Positions 1 to 11,944 of a DNA stretch of 64,000 bases are shown piece after piece. The stretch is from Ovis canadensis (taxonomy: Eukaryota; Chordata; Mammalia; Artiodactyla; Bovidae). The stretch spans positions 47,943,001-48,007,000 of the forward strand of contig NC_091256.1 in the NCBI RefSeq assembly GCF_042477335.2, read 5' to 3'. The notes below the pieces were generated by a model. The model was not told the DNA's origin. It ran no database searches and saw nothing but the letters and a program-made list of their open reading frames with translations. Within the stretch, counting starts at the first letter, position 1; each line of letters opens with the position of its first letter. The translations under genes were made by a program, and so were the position numbers.

Positions 1-707
1 GAAAGAAAATAGTCCTGTTGCTAAAAGTAAGGAAAACACTTTATGCAAGAATAAAGTTCTGCTAGCCTCCTACCTATATAAGCAGAAATGTAAGCTGTTC
101 TCCTATCATCTTTTATGGCTGCCTTACAATCTTTGATGCTGTCTTGGACATTCATTTTATCTTTTGCACATAATCATGTTAAAGTTCAAGGTAGGAATAA
201 ATTACACCAATATCTGTTTTGCCGAGTGATTAATCCTAAAAGAAATTTGGCTTTGCTTTTGTGAAGTTCAGCATGATATGGTGTAAATTTTTCATAGTTC
301 ACCATTTCTAGGAGTGGTTTGGCTTCTTTAGATGTTCTAAGATTATGAAGCAGAACCTTCTTGTCCTAGAACAGACTGGTTACAAATAAGCAACTTTTCT
401 GTTAATGCTGTAAATGTAAAAACTCCAAAGCAGATAGGGTATATTCCTAGTCTGCGCTGTTTCTGGAGACTTGACAGAACCAAAAAAGGTCCTGACAAGC
501 AAAATAAATTAGTATAAATACTATGAGAGATGGGAGGAAGAAAGAGAAGAGAGACCATAAGAGGCCAAACCATTTAAAAGGCAGTATCTTCACAAACTTT
601 ATAGCATATACTCTCTTGGTGAGGCTGAAGGGAAGCCTTCACTTCTATATATTGCTCGTGTCGATGAGAAACGGTACCCCACTTACAAAATGGAATTTAA
701 CAATATG
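1..707. other. Intergenic, nothing recognised
   Basis: AT-rich sequence with no convincing gene. The short open frames here have no recognisable motif, and I could not assign a repeat family. Confidence 0.5.
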
Positions 708-925
708 GGGCTTCCCTAGTGGCTCAGCAATAAAAGAATCTGCCTGCAATGCAGGAGACGCTTGTTTGATCCCTGGGTTAGGAAGATCCCGTGGAAGAGG
801 GCATGGCAACCCACTCCAGCATTCTTGCCTGGAGAATCTCATGGACAGAGGAGCTGGGCGGGCTACAGTTCATAGAGTCACAAAGAGTCAGACACAACTG
901 GAGCGACTGAGCATGCAGGCACAGC
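708..925 (+). mobile_element. Bov-tA SINE
   Basis: It has the tRNA-Glu-like head (GGCTTCCCTAGTGGCTCAG) followed by the Bov-A body ending in the AAAGAGTCAGACACAACTG block. It is plus strand and diverged at several CpG positions. Confidence 0.9.
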
Positions 926-939
926 AAAACTACACATGA

Positions 940-1190
940 ATTTACTCTTTGATCAAGGAACCCAATTTCTAGGAATTTGGGGTGAATATGCACTGCAACA
1001 ACACAAAAATATATATGCACAAGAATGTTCATTATGCTCTAATTTTAATAAATAACTAGTGGAACAATCTGAATGGACAAAATAGGAGACGTTAAACAAA
1101 CTATGGACTATCTATACAGTGGGGTGCTATTCAATTACTTTGTTAGTTTTTTAAAAATCAAGGCACATATTTTACAATAAACAGATAGAG
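940..1190 (+). mobile_element. Old L1 3'-end remnant
   Basis: Weak resemblance to the 3' end of mammalian L1 ORF2/3'UTR (pattern of a low-complexity head, a 'gttcat..gctctaatttt' segment, then 'actatggactatctatacag'). It continues across the upstream SINE, which appears to have inserted into it. The family assignment is tentative. Confidence 0.35.
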
Positions 1191-1841
1191 GCATATTTAC
1201 CCTGATTTTCCTTTCTTAAATACTTAAGTATGCTACCTTTAATATAAAAAAGGGGAAATTGAGTAAATATGTATGCATCTGCTTATTTTGTAATAATAAG
1301 CACAAAAAGGGTAAATCAGAAATTAATGATATTGATTATCTCCTGGTGTTAGTGAGGAAAGGGTAGATAGAAGAGAATGAAGCATCTTTGGGTATACAAA
1401 TATATATGGTTTTAACTTTTGAGCCATATTCATGTTTATACATTCAAAAATAAAAATTAACTTGAGTAGCAAAAAAAAAAAAAAAAGCCCTAAAATTGAA
1501 TGCAAACAGGAAATAATTGACCCTACTGGAATTGATAACATAAACTCAGAGAAGAAAAAGAAAAGCCAATCTAGGTATCAGTGGAGCATACTGTTCTCCC
1601 TATACATGGTCACCAGAAACATTATAAGGACAAAAGAATTGCAAAAATACCTTGAACTTTAGCTTGTAGGATTTTATTGGTAATGAAATTGACATACTAA
1701 TCCTGAAATTGTTTTTCCTGTATTATAGGACTGAGTAAGTGAATAAATATATTGATGTCACTGGGAACTAAAATTATCAATATGTAAAAAGGGATATTAT
1801 AATATGGACTCAACAATCCTTATATGGTGACATATCTGTAT

Positions 1842-2052
1842 AAGTGAAGTGAAGTGAAGTGAAGTCACTCAGTCGTGTCCGACTATTTGCAACCCCATGG
1901 ACTGTAGCCTACCAGGCTTCTCCGTCCATGGGATTCTCCAAGCAAGAATAATGGACTGGGTTGCCATTTCCTTCTCCAGGGGAATCTTCCCAACCCAGGG
2001 ATCAAACCCAGGTCTCCCGCATTGGAGGCAGACGCTTTAACCTCTGAGCCAC
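1842..2052 (-). mobile_element. Bov-tA SINE
   Basis: Reverse complement of a Bov-tA. The body starts at a (GTGAA)n tail and the tRNA-like head lies near 2030-2052. The GTGAA tail is expanded to four or five units. Confidence 0.9.
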
Positions 2053-2963
2053 AAAATATATCTCCTAGCTCTGCGTGGCAGGGCCTAGATTTACTAGCAA
2101 TCCTAGTAGAAATAAATACATCTAGTGGCAGAATCTGATATCTCATTACTATTCTTCACTAAAAGGAGAATAGTCATTTCCTTGGGGGAAATAACTGACC
2201 CCAGGTCTGGAGCAGAAAAAAGCACGATTTAAGCTTTGAATTTCTTGCTGGGCCAGAAATAAGTAAGTGCTCAAAAACTTATGGGAATGTATCAGAGGAT
2301 ATATGAGGCAGCTTGATATAATCCTCATTGACCAAATATGGAGAAATTTGAACGTGAAAAAGAATATCAAGAACAATGAATTATAACACGTTGGTTAAAA
2401 AAGAATCTTTTTCTGTTAAAAAAGCCAACAGAAGGTGAAAGAAGGGGAAGCTCTTGTTTAGAAGAGTATCAAATAATAAATAAAGAGGAAGTGACAGAAC
2501 TGAAGAAAAATTGTTTTGCAACCGATGATTGCAATAGTCAATTCAGGTAACTATTATTTTTAAGTATTTGAATACATATATGAAACTTTTATAAAAATAG
2601 ACTATATTACACACAAGAGTTTTTTTTTTGATGAGGAATCTTATTATTATATCTGTTAATAGATCAGGTTAACTATATTTTTACCTATTGATTGACAACC
2701 TTACATTACACTCCTCTTGATATGATACAACAGGAAGTATATAGTATCACGTATGAAGCACCTTTGACTAAATAAATGAACCTGAATCTAGAACAAGCAT
2801 CTAAATTTTCAGTTTATAGGAAATACAATCCCATATTCATTACAATGCTAAAACTCAGTAAATCCAAACTTAGCAAGTTTGGTGCAGATGTGGAACATTG
2901 GAAACTCCTGTCTCACTAGTAGGAGTGAAAATTGGCTCAAGCTGTTTGAAATTGACATTACTT
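2053..2963. other. Intergenic, nothing recognised
   Basis: AT-rich sequence between a SINE and a BovB. I see no gene, RNA gene or classifiable repeat. Confidence 0.5.
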
Positions 2964-2971
2964 AAATTATA

Positions 2972-4933
2972 GGGTTTGTGACATTGTACAGGAGACAGGG
3001 ATCAAGACCATCCCCATGGAAAAGAAATGCAAAAAAGCAACATGGCTGTCTGGGGAGGCCTTACAAATAGCTGTGAAGAGAAGAGAAGCGAAAAGCAAAG
3101 GAGAAAAGGAAAGATATAAGCATCTGAATGCAGAGTTCCAAAGAATACCAAGAAGAGATAAGAAAGCCTTCCTCAGTGATCAATGCAAAGAAATAGAGGA
3201 AAACAACAGAATGGGAAAGATTAGAGATCTCTTCAAGAAAATTAGAGATACCAAGGGAACATTTCATGCAAACATGGGCTCGATAAAGGACAGAAATGGT
3301 CTGGACCTAACAGAAGCAGAAGATATTAAGACGAGGTGGCAAGAATACACAGAAGAACAGTACAAAAAAGATCTTCACGACCCAGAAAATCACGATGGTG
3401 TGATCACTCACCTAGAGCCAGACATCCTGGAATGTGAAGTCAAGTGGGCTTTAGAAAGCATCACTACGAACAAAGCTAGTGGAGGTGATGGAATTCCAGT
3501 TGAGCTGTTTCAAATCCTGAAAGATGATGGTGTGAAAGTGCTGCACTCAATATGCCAGCACATTTGGAAAAATCAGCAGTGGCCACAGGAAAGGAAAAGG
3601 GCAGTTTTCATTCCAATCCCAAAGAAAGACAATGCCAAAGAATGCTCAAACTACCGCACAATTGCACTCATCTCAAATGCTAGTAAAGTAATGCTCAAAA
3701 TTCTCCAAGCCAGGCTTCAGCAATACGTGAACCATGAACTTCCAGATGTTGAAGCTGGCCTTAGAAAAAGCAGAGGAACCAGAGATCAAATTGCCAACAT
3801 CTGCTGGATCATGGAAAATGCAAGAGAGTTCCAGAAAAACATCTATTTCTGCTTTATTGACTATGCCAAAGCCTTTGACTGTGTGGATCACAATAAACTT
3901 AGGAAAATTCTCCAAGAGATGGGGATACCAGACCACCTAACCTGCCTCTTGAGAAACCTATATGCAGGTCAGGAAGCAACAGTTAGAACTGGACATGGAA
4001 CGACAGACTGATTCCAAATAGGAAAGGGAGAACGTCAAGGCTGTATATAGTCACCCTGCTTATTTAACTTCTATGCAGAGTACATCATGAGAAATGCTGG
4101 GCTGGAAGAAGCACAAGCTGGAATCAAGATTGCTGGGAGAAATATCAATCACCTCAGCTATGCAGATGACACCACCCTTATGGCAGAAAGTGAAGAGGAA
4201 GTAAAAAGCCTCTTGAAGAAAGTGAAAGAGGAGAGTGAAAACGTTGGCTTAAAGCTCAACATTCAGGAAACGAAGATCATGGCATCTGGTCCCATCACTT
4301 CATGGCAAACAGATGGGAAAATAGTGTCAGACTTTATTTATAGGGGCTGCAAAATCACTGCAGATGGTGATTGCAGCCATGACATTAAAAGACACTTACT
4401 CCTTGGAAGGAAAGTTATGACCAACCTAGACAGCATATTAAAAAGCAGAGGCATTACTTTGCCAACAAAGGTCCATCTAGTCAAGGCTATGGTTTTTCCA
4501 GTGATCATGTATGGATGTGAGAGTTGGACTATGAAGAGAGCTGAGCGCCAAAGAATTGATTCTTTTGAACTGTGGTGTTGGAGAAGACTCTTGAGAGTCC
4601 CTTGGACTGCAAGAAGATGTAAGCAGTCCATTCTAAAGGAGATCAGCCCTGGGTGTTCTTTGAAAGGAATGATGCTAAAGCTGAAACTCCAGTACTTTGG
4701 CCACCTCATGTGAAGAGTTGACTCATTGGAAAAGGCCCTGATGCTGGGAAGGGTTGGGGGCAGGAGGAGAAGGGGATGACAGAGGATGAGGTGGCTGGAT
4801 GGCATCACGGACTCGATGGACATGAGTTTGAGTGCACTCTGGGAGTTGGTGATGGACAGGGAGGCCCGGCGTGCTGCAGCTCATAGGTCACAAAGAGTCA
4901 GACATGACTGAGTGACTAAACTGAACTGAACTG
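2972..4933 (+). mobile_element. BovB LINE, 5'-truncated
   Basis: Plus-strand RTE-clade LINE beginning in the linker between endonuclease and reverse transcriptase and running to the ACTGAACTGAA tail. The reverse-transcriptase blocks are visible: [13 protein letters not shown] (motif A) and [13 protein letters not shown] (YADD, motif C). Stops at 4009-4011 and 4048-4050 break the frame before motif B, and another follows at 4711-4713. An 8-bp direct repeat AAATTATA (2964-2971 and 4934-4941) flanks the element and fixes its ends. It is closely similar to the copy at 6.3-9.7 kb, with shared unusual variants around the MEKKCKKA segment, so they probably derive from related sources. Confidence 0.95.
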
Positions 4934-4997
4934 AAATTATAAGGAAAAAAATCACCATCTTTCAAACAAGTGTTATGAATGGATGTATTACTACTGG

Positions 4998-5016
4998 GAG
5001 CTGAACTGAACTGAAA
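4998..5016 (+). repeat. Isolated BovB-type tail motif
   Basis: The string AGCTGAACTGAACTGAAA matches the 3' tail of BovB and stands alone 65 bp beyond the end of a complete tail. It may be an extremely 5'-truncated insertion or a displaced tail unit. No target-site duplication is clear. Confidence 0.4.
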
Positions 5017-5589
5017 GATGCTATTCATAAAGAGAATGAGGTATTTATACAGTTTTAAGGTAACACGCTAAAGATAACTTATTCATTACGGATGGGGAGA
5101 GGTGCCTTTACATGGGGGAAATCTGACAGATACTGCCTTAAATCTAGTGATCAAACTTAATGTCACCAACAAGGCATCAAATTTAATCATGTGTCTCTTT
5201 ATATGATATCATGCTTAGGAAAGATGCAAATTATCAATGTGATACTCTTCTGTGTTGGGCAGTACTCTAGGTAAAGAAGAGCTTTATTAATTACTTTCTG
5301 GGGTTGTTGGTTTTAATCCATTTTGAGGATCTCAGACTCTGTATTTTCTCATCAGTTCAGTAATTCATTTAAGAAAAAGGCTTTTACATTTTATTCAGTA
5401 TCTTGGTTGTGGAGAGTCTTTCAAAGTTTCTAACTCATCAAATTACTAGGACTGGGAAACAGGATGGTTTCCTTTGAAAATATCTGACTCTGCACTTACT
5501 TATGTGTGTCACTTAGATTCATAGAGCCCTTTTGCCTAATAATGTGGCACCATGTGGGAAGGGCTATTAAAAAAAAAAAAAACCCTTTT

Positions 5590-5800
5590 ATTCAGTAATA
5601 TAGCTCTTGAGAATTTATTCTAAGGAAATAATTTAGTAGCAACAAAACACTTAGCAGAAAACATAATTTGATTTGGACAACCAAACACTGGAAACAACCT
5701 AAATGCCCACTGGGGAAATCATTTACTCTGAAACCAATAAAACACTCATTATGAAGACTGTGGTAACATGGATGATGGTTCTGATGCTAAATTTTAAAAG
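5590..5800 (+). mobile_element. Old L1 3'-end remnant
   Basis: Carries the eroded 'ttggaaacaacctaaatgcccac' type segment typical of mammalian L1 3' ends. It is heavily diverged, and the subfamily cannot be read by eye. Confidence 0.4.
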
Positions 5801-5869
5801 TGAACATAAAATTTGTTTATAGGCCAATCACAACTTCTAGAAAAACATGTGCACATAAGATTAAGATGG

Positions 5870-6220
5870 TACTGTGAAGTGGAATTTTTCCTGCCGTAGC
5901 GGTAAACAAGGATATCACAGTCTTCATCAGGATTCCAGCCTCCTAAACGTACATTTCCAAGCCCAGGAAGAACAATGCCACTATCCAGCAGCCACCAGTT
6001 ATCCCCTGCAGAGGAGCTGGGTGTGGAAGCCAGCAGGATGTGAGAAAGCGCAAAGGCAGCCATCAGGCCACATCCGAATTTCTCATTTACGGTAAGGGGT
6101 GGCGGATGTGGCGGATGACTACCTCTTGTGTTTTTCACATCCCCCCAGCTCCGCAAGCTTATCGTTAGTGTGAGGTGGTTGTTAATATAATCATACATAA
6201 TGGAATGCCTCAAGGAACCC
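5870..6220 (-). other. Unclassified segment with a 139-codon minus-strand open frame
   Basis: The minus strand is open over most of 5794-6213 and the segment is less AT-rich than its surroundings. The predicted peptide is rich in Gly, Ser and Pro, contains a short hydrophobic stretch, and has no motif I recognise. No splice sites, poly(A) tail or promoter support it as a gene. It could be a fragment of an old retrocopy or chance. Confidence 0.2.
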
Positions 6221-6239
6221 TGCCCCCCTCCCTGGCATT

Positions 6240-6335
6240 TTTAAAATTTTTATTTATTTTTTAGTTGAAGGATTATTGCTTTACAGAATTTTGTTGTTTT
6301 CTGTCAAACCTCAACATGAATCTATATAACTTCCT
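6240..6335. mobile_element. Ruminant L1-like fragment
   Basis: Resembles the segment at 20495-20600 ('..gaggataattgctttacaat..tctgtcaaac..tcaacatgaat..'), a sequence common in ruminant L1 elements. Assigned by similarity between the two copies and by recall of the family. Confidence 0.35.
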
Positions 6336-6349
6336 TTGTTCAGCTCACA

Positions 6350-9300
6350 GGGAAATAATCTGACCCTGTCCATCTGTGAATGGCTGCCAGAATGAAAAGA
6401 TTAGCAGCCGTGAAGAGACACCCCATGTCCAAGGTAAGAGAAACCCAAGTAAGACGGTAGGTGTTGCAAGAGGCCATCAGAGGGCAGACACACTGAAGCC
6501 ATAATCACAGAAAACTAGTCAATCTAATCACTCTAGGACCACAGCCTTGTCTACCGCAATGAAACTAAGCCATGCCCTGTGGGGCTACCCAAGACGGGTG
6601 GGCATGGTGGAGAGGTCTGACAGAATGTGGTCCACTGGAGAAGGGAATGGCAAGCCACTTCAGTATTCTTGCCTTGAGAACCCCATGAACAGTATGAAAA
6701 GGCAAAATGATAGGATACTGAAAGAGGAACTCCCAGGTCAGTAGGTGCCCAATATGCTACTAGAGATCAGTGGAGAAATACTTCAGAAAGAATGAAGGGA
6801 TGGAGCCAAAGCAAAAACAACACCCAGTTGTGGATGGGACTGGTGAGAGAAGCAAGGTCTGATGTTGTAAAGATCAATATTGCATAGGAACCTGGAATGT
6901 CAGGTCCATGAATCAAGGCAAATTGGCAGTGGTCAAACAGGAGATGGAAAGAGTGAACGTCGACATTCTAGGAATCAGCAAACTAAAATGGACTGGAATT
7001 GGTGGATTTAATTCAGATGACCATTATATCTACTACTGTGGGCAGGAATCCCTTAGAAGAAATGGCGTAGTCATCATGGTCAACGAAAGAGTCCGAAATG
7101 CAGTACTTGGATGCCATCTCAAAAATGACAGAATGATCTCTGTTCGTTTCCAAGGCAAACCATTCAATATCACAGTGATCCAAGTCTATGCCCCAACCAG
7201 TAACGCTGAAGAAGCTGAAGCTGAATGGTTCTATGAAGACCTACAAGACCTTTTAGAACTAACACCAAAAAAGATGTCCTTTTCATTATAGGGGACTGGA
7301 ATGCAAAAGTAGGAAGTCAAGAAACACCTGGAGTAACAGGCAAATTTGGCCTTGGAATACAGAATGAAGCAGGGCAAAGACTAATGGAGTTTTGCCAAGA
7401 AAATGCACTGGTCATAGCAAACACCCTCTTCCAACAACACAAGACTCTACACATGGACATCACCAGATGGTCAACACTGAAATCAGATTGATTATATTCT
7501 TTGCAAAGAGGGAGAAGCTCTATACAGTCAACAAAAACAAGACCAGGAGCTGACTGTGGCTCAGATCATGAACTCCTTATTGCCAAATTCAGACTTAAAT
7601 TGAAGAAAGTAGGAAAAACCACTAGACCATTCAGGTATGACCTTAATCAAATTCCTTATGATTATACAGTGGACGTGAGAAATAGATTTAAGGGACTAGA
7701 TCTGATAGATAGAGTGCCTGATGAACTATGGATGGAGGTTCATGACATTGTACAGGAGACAGGGATCAAGACCATCCCCATGGAAAAGAAATGCAAAAAA
7801 GCAAAACTGCTGTCTGGGGAGGCCTTACAAATAGCTGTGAAGAGAAGAGAAGCGAAAAGCAAAGGAGAAAAGGAAAGATACTTTGGAACTCTGAATGCAG
7901 AGTTCCAAAGAATAGCAAGAAGAGATAAGAAAGCCCTCCTCAGTGATCAATGCAAAGAAATAGAGGAAAACAACAGAATGGGAAAGACTAGAGATCTCTT
8001 CAAGAAAATTAGAGATACCAAGGGAACATTTCATGCAAACATGGGCTTGATAAAGGACAGAAATGGTATGGACCTAACAGAAGCAGAAGATATTAAGAAG
8101 AGGTGGCAAGAATACGCAGAAGAATGGTACAAAAAAGATCTTCATGACCCAGAAAATCACGATGGTGTGATCACTCACCTAGAGCCAGACATCCTGGAAT
8201 GTGAAGTCAAGTGGGCCTTAGAAAGCATCACTACGAACAAAGCTAGTGGAGGTGATGGAATTCCAGTTGAGCTATTTCAAATCCTGAAAGATGATGGTAT
8301 GAAAGTGCTGCACTCAATATGCCAGCAAATTTGGAAAACTCAGCAGTGGCCACAGGACTGGAAAAGGGCAGTTTTCATTCCAATCCCAAAGAAAGACAAT
8401 GCCAAAGAATGCTCAAACTACCGCACAATTGCACTTATCTCACGCGCTAGTAAAGTAACGCTCAAAATTCTCCAAGCCAGGCTTCAACAATATGTGAACC
8501 GTGAACTTCCAGATGTTCAAGCTGGTTTTAGAAAAGGAACCAGAGATCAAATTGCCAACATCCGCTGGATCATTGAAAATGCAAGAGAGTTCCAGAAAAA
8601 CGTCTATTTCTGCTTTATTGACTATGCCAAAGCCTTTGACTGTGTGGATCACAATAAACTTAGGAAAATTCTCCAAGAGACGGGGATACCAGATCACCTG
8701 ACCTGCCTCTTGGGAAACCTATATTCAGGTCAGGAAGCAACAGTTAGAACTGGACATGGAACAACACACTGGTTCCAAATTGGAAAAGGAGTACATCAAG
8801 GCTGTATATTGTCACCCTGCTTATTTAACTTCTATGCAGAGTACATCATGAGAAATGCTGGACTGGAAGAAGCACAAGCTGGAATTAAGACTGCTGGGAG
8901 AAATATCAGTAATCTCAGCTATGCAGATGACACCACCCTTATGGCAGAAAGTGAAGAGGAACTAAAAAGCCTCTTGATGAAAGTGAAAGAGGAGAGTGAA
9001 AACGTCGGCTTAAAGCTCAACATTCAGAAAACAAAGATCATGGCATCTGGTCCCATCACTTCATGGGAAATAGATGGGGAAACAGTGTCAGACTTTATTT
9101 TTGGGGGTTCCAAAATCACTGCAGATGCTGATTGCAGCCATGAAATTAAAAGATGCTTACTCATTGGAAGGAAAGTTATGACCAACCTAGATAGCATATT
9201 CAAAAGCAGAGACATTACTTTGCCACCAAAGGTCCGTCTAGTCAAGGCTATGGTTTTTCCAGTAGTCATGTATGGATGTTAGAGTTGGACTGTGAAGAAA

Positions 9301-9697
9301 GCTGATTGCCAAAGGACTGATGCTTTTGAACTGTGGTGTTGGAGAAGACTCTTGAGAGTCCCTTGGACTGCAAGGAGATCCAATCAGTCCGTTCTAAAGG
9401 AGATCAGTCCTGGGTATTCTTTGGACGAACTGATGCTAAAGCTTAAACTCCAGTACTTTGGCCACTTCATGTGAAGTGTTGACTCATTGAAAAAGACTGA
9501 TGCTGGGAGGGATTGGGGCAGGCAGAGAAGGGGACCACAGAGGATGAGATGGCTGAATGGCATCACTGACTCGATGGACGTGAATCTGAGTAAACTCCAG
9601 GAGTTGGTGATGGACAGGGAGGCCTGGTGTGTTGCGATTCATGGGGTTGCAAAAAGTCAGACACGACTGAGAGACTGAAGTGAACTGAACTGAACTC
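6350..9697 (+). mobile_element. BovB LINE, near full-length, inactivated
   Basis: About 3.35 kb, close to the usual 3.2 kb of BovB. It has a 5' UTR (about 6350-6885), an apurinic-endonuclease-like region (about 6887-7500), the reverse transcriptase (about 7800-9280) and a C-terminal segment ending near 9676, then the ACTGAACTGAACT tail. This is the only copy in the window that keeps the 5' UTR in direct orientation, so it serves as the internal reference for the fragments. I could not find a clear target-site duplication, so the left boundary is approximate. BovB entered the ruminant lineage by horizontal transfer (established knowledge), and this copy is an old descendant. Confidence 0.92.
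6887..9676 (+). pseudogene. BovB ORF2 (endonuclease-reverse transcriptase), broken
   Basis: In life the product would nick target DNA and reverse-transcribe BovB RNA (and Bov-A SINE RNA) onto it. Visible blocks: GTWNVRS (endonuclease start, 6887), VYAPTSNAEEAE (about 7186), GDWNAKVG (7291), [13 protein letters not shown] (motif A, about 8615), KGVHQGCILSPCLF (motif B, about 8785), [13 protein letters not shown] (motif C, about 8915) and [13 protein letters not shown] near the C terminus. Lesions are a frameshift in an A-tract near 7265-7272, small indels around 7445 and 7505, an in-frame-type TGA at 7478, TAG at 9280-9282 and TGA at 9472-9474 where relatives have CGA. Frame is continuous for 593 codons from 7501 to 9279. 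It is not a host gene and cannot make an intact enzyme. Confidence 0.9.
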
Positions 9698-9945
9698 CCT
9701 GAGGTTGGCCATTCCAGGAGATATTTGCAAGATAACGGCCTTTACTTCCTAAGATCCTCCCTCTCTCTCTGTAAAGGAACCTGGCATTCAGGCCCCAACA
9801 CATGGTTATTTTGAGTCATTAGTCTGCCATCTTCTCAGTCAGCTGGCTTTCCAAATGACATTATCTCAACGTCTTGCCCCAACACCTTGTCTCTTGGATT
9901 CATTGGCCTGTCATGTGGCAAGCAGAGGGAACTTGGACTAGTAAC
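9698..9945 (+). mobile_element. Probable ERV LTR fragment
   Basis: Contains a U5-like end ('cttgccccaacacc', 'attggcctgtcatgtggcaagcagaggga', 'gtaacaa') that I associate with ruminant ERV LTRs. The polyadenylation signal position is degraded. The assignment comes from recall rather than from a paired LTR. Confidence 0.4.
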
Positions 9946-10054
9946 AAAATGAAAGCAGAGGAAACAAAAACAAGTTTACTGTTAGCTATTCACTGTGCTG
10001 TTTAGTTGGCCTTTAGTCTCTCTCGTCAGCTCAAAGTAGGATGTGGGTCTGACT

Positions 10055-10200
10055 TTAAGTCCTTCTTTGGCCACTTAGAAAGTGACCCTGGGCAAGATAC
10101 TTGTAGTCTCTGAGCCTCCACTTCTTCATTTGTAAAGCAGGGATATTAATGTACACCCCACTTGTCTTGCAAGTGTTTTGCAAGGCCTCTAACCTAAACA
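10055..10200 (+). mobile_element. MIR SINE
   Basis: The MIR core pattern is visible: 'gtgaccctgggcaagatact', 'tctctgagcctccacttcttcat' and 'gtaaagcagggatattaat'. It is plus strand and well diverged, as expected for a mammal-wide repeat. Confidence 0.75.
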
Positions 10201-10734
10201 TAGTTAAGTCACTATTATCTTTATGTTGGTAAACTATTCTGAGATATGATAACAAAAATGTTTGGTGTAATTCCACTGGCATATTCCAAGTTCAAAAGAT
10301 AGGATTAAAAAGCCTTATCCTTAAAAAGTGATTTCCTTCTTACTTTTGCATCCCCATTCATCACCACCAAGCCCTCAGGAAATGGCAAGTTTTGCATGGT
10401 TAAAAATAAATCTTATTGAGTATTTGACATCCACATATTCTAACCATATTTTGAAAAACTTGCTGTATTTGTGCTGTCCCTATAGAAATCAGGGAGATAT
10501 TATAGAAGAGAGAGAGGACTGCACATTTTTCTCAGCAATTATTGCATCTTTTACAGAATGTCCCAACATCAATTCCTGTGAGAGAGATTAGTGGCCAAGG
10601 TTAATGGCTATAAAGAGTACTAAGATGTGGATGAAAGGGGCAGTCAAAATGGAGCTCCCTGTGTGAGGACAAATGGATGGTCTAAATGAAAAGATAGGAG
10701 GTTGTGAAAAATCGGTGGGTGTAAAAATGTTTAC

Positions 10735-10960
10735 AATGGATTATGGAGGAAAGTTTGTCAATAGTTATCAGATTTTTACCAACTGACCCAGCAATTCCAT
10801 TTCTTTCTTCAGAAATATTCGTGTAGATAAACATATAATAAGTTGTTCATTGCAGTATTAACAACAAAAAGAAAAAAAATCAGAAACAACCTAAATGGTA
10901 GTACATATAGGTCATCAAAATACTATACCACCACTAAAAATGTTAATGTAGGCATACATT
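10735..10960 (+). mobile_element. Old L1 3'-end remnant
   Basis: Shows the eroded L1 sequence 'actgacccagcaattccatttc', 'ttcattgcagtattaacaac' and 'gaaacaacctaaatgg' in order, plus strand. The flanks (10201-10734 and 10961-11311) hold nothing I recognise. Confidence 0.5.
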
Positions 10961-11328
10961 TTTGATTAATTTAGCTTAGGTCTTCAGCAACTGACTTTTT
11001 AACATTGCTCACAGAATTGGACTTAGCCACTTACGTCTCTGACCTCACATGGCCAACACAAGGTTTGTCCAGCAGGGGCAATGCCTTATACCCTATATCA
11101 CTGAGTAGGACACAAATTCTCTATGGACAAGCAAATCCCAAAGAGAAGAGAGGGAGGGACTGAAACACTGTGGGGTCAACTGCTTATCGTGATCTCTCCA
11201 ATAAAAGAAGATGGACAGTTGCTGAAAAAATTTCTCTAGTGAACATCTCATCATAATAACACAATAGCCCTTTGCCTGAATCTCTAGTGTTGCACTCATT
11301 TCATGCCCTCTCAAGTATAATCTATTTC

Positions 11329-11853
11329 ATCTACTTCCCTGTCCATTACCAACTCCCATAGCCTACCCAGACTCATGTCCATTGAGTCAGTGATGCCATC
11401 CAACCATCTCATCCTCTGTCGTCCCCTTCTCCTCCTGCCCTCAATCTTTCCCAGCATCAGGGTCTTTTCAAATGAGTCAGCTCTTTGCATCAGATGGCCA
11501 AGTATTGGAGCTTCAGCTTCAACATCAGTCCTCCCAATGAACACCCAGGACTGATCCCTTTTAGGATGGACTGGTTGGATCTCCTTGCAGTCCAAGGGAC
11601 TCAAGAGTATTCTCCAACACCACAGTTGAAAAGCATCAATTCTTTGGTGCTCAGCTTTCTTTATAGTCTAACTCTCATATCCATACATGACTACTGGAAA
11701 AACCATAGCCTTGACTAGATGGACCTTTGTTGGCAAAGTAATGTCTCTGCTTTTTAATATGGTGTCTAGGTTGGTAACTTTCCTTCCAAGAAGTAAGCAT
11801 CTTTTAATTTCATGGCTGCAATCACCATGTGCAGTGATTTCGGAGCTCCCCAA
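11329..11853 (-). mobile_element. BovB LINE fragment
   Basis: Reverse complement of the BovB C-terminal region (peptide blocks [32 protein letters not shown]). Unlike most copies here it lacks the last ~90 bp and the ACTGAA tail, so the 3' end is missing too. Confidence 0.85.
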
Positions 11854-11944
11854 AAAAGTTAATAGCATCTATTTTAGGACAAGAGATAGCTTGCATAGAT
11901 TGGCCTGCTATCTGACACAAAATAGGTCCTCAGAAAATAGTAGC

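Noticed and set aside
708..780. tRNA-like heads of Bov-tA SINEs as tRNA genes
   Set aside because: They are tRNA-Glu-derived SINE heads joined to Bov-A bodies and do not keep a full cloverleaf.
5794..6213. Minus-strand 139-codon frame as a new gene
   Set aside because: No recognisable domain, splice sites, promoter or conservation evidence; recorded only as an unclassified segment.
7501..9282. Long open frame of 593 codons as a host gene
   Set aside because: It is the BovB reverse-transcriptase region ([17 protein letters not shown]) inside a LINE with further frame breaks on both sides.
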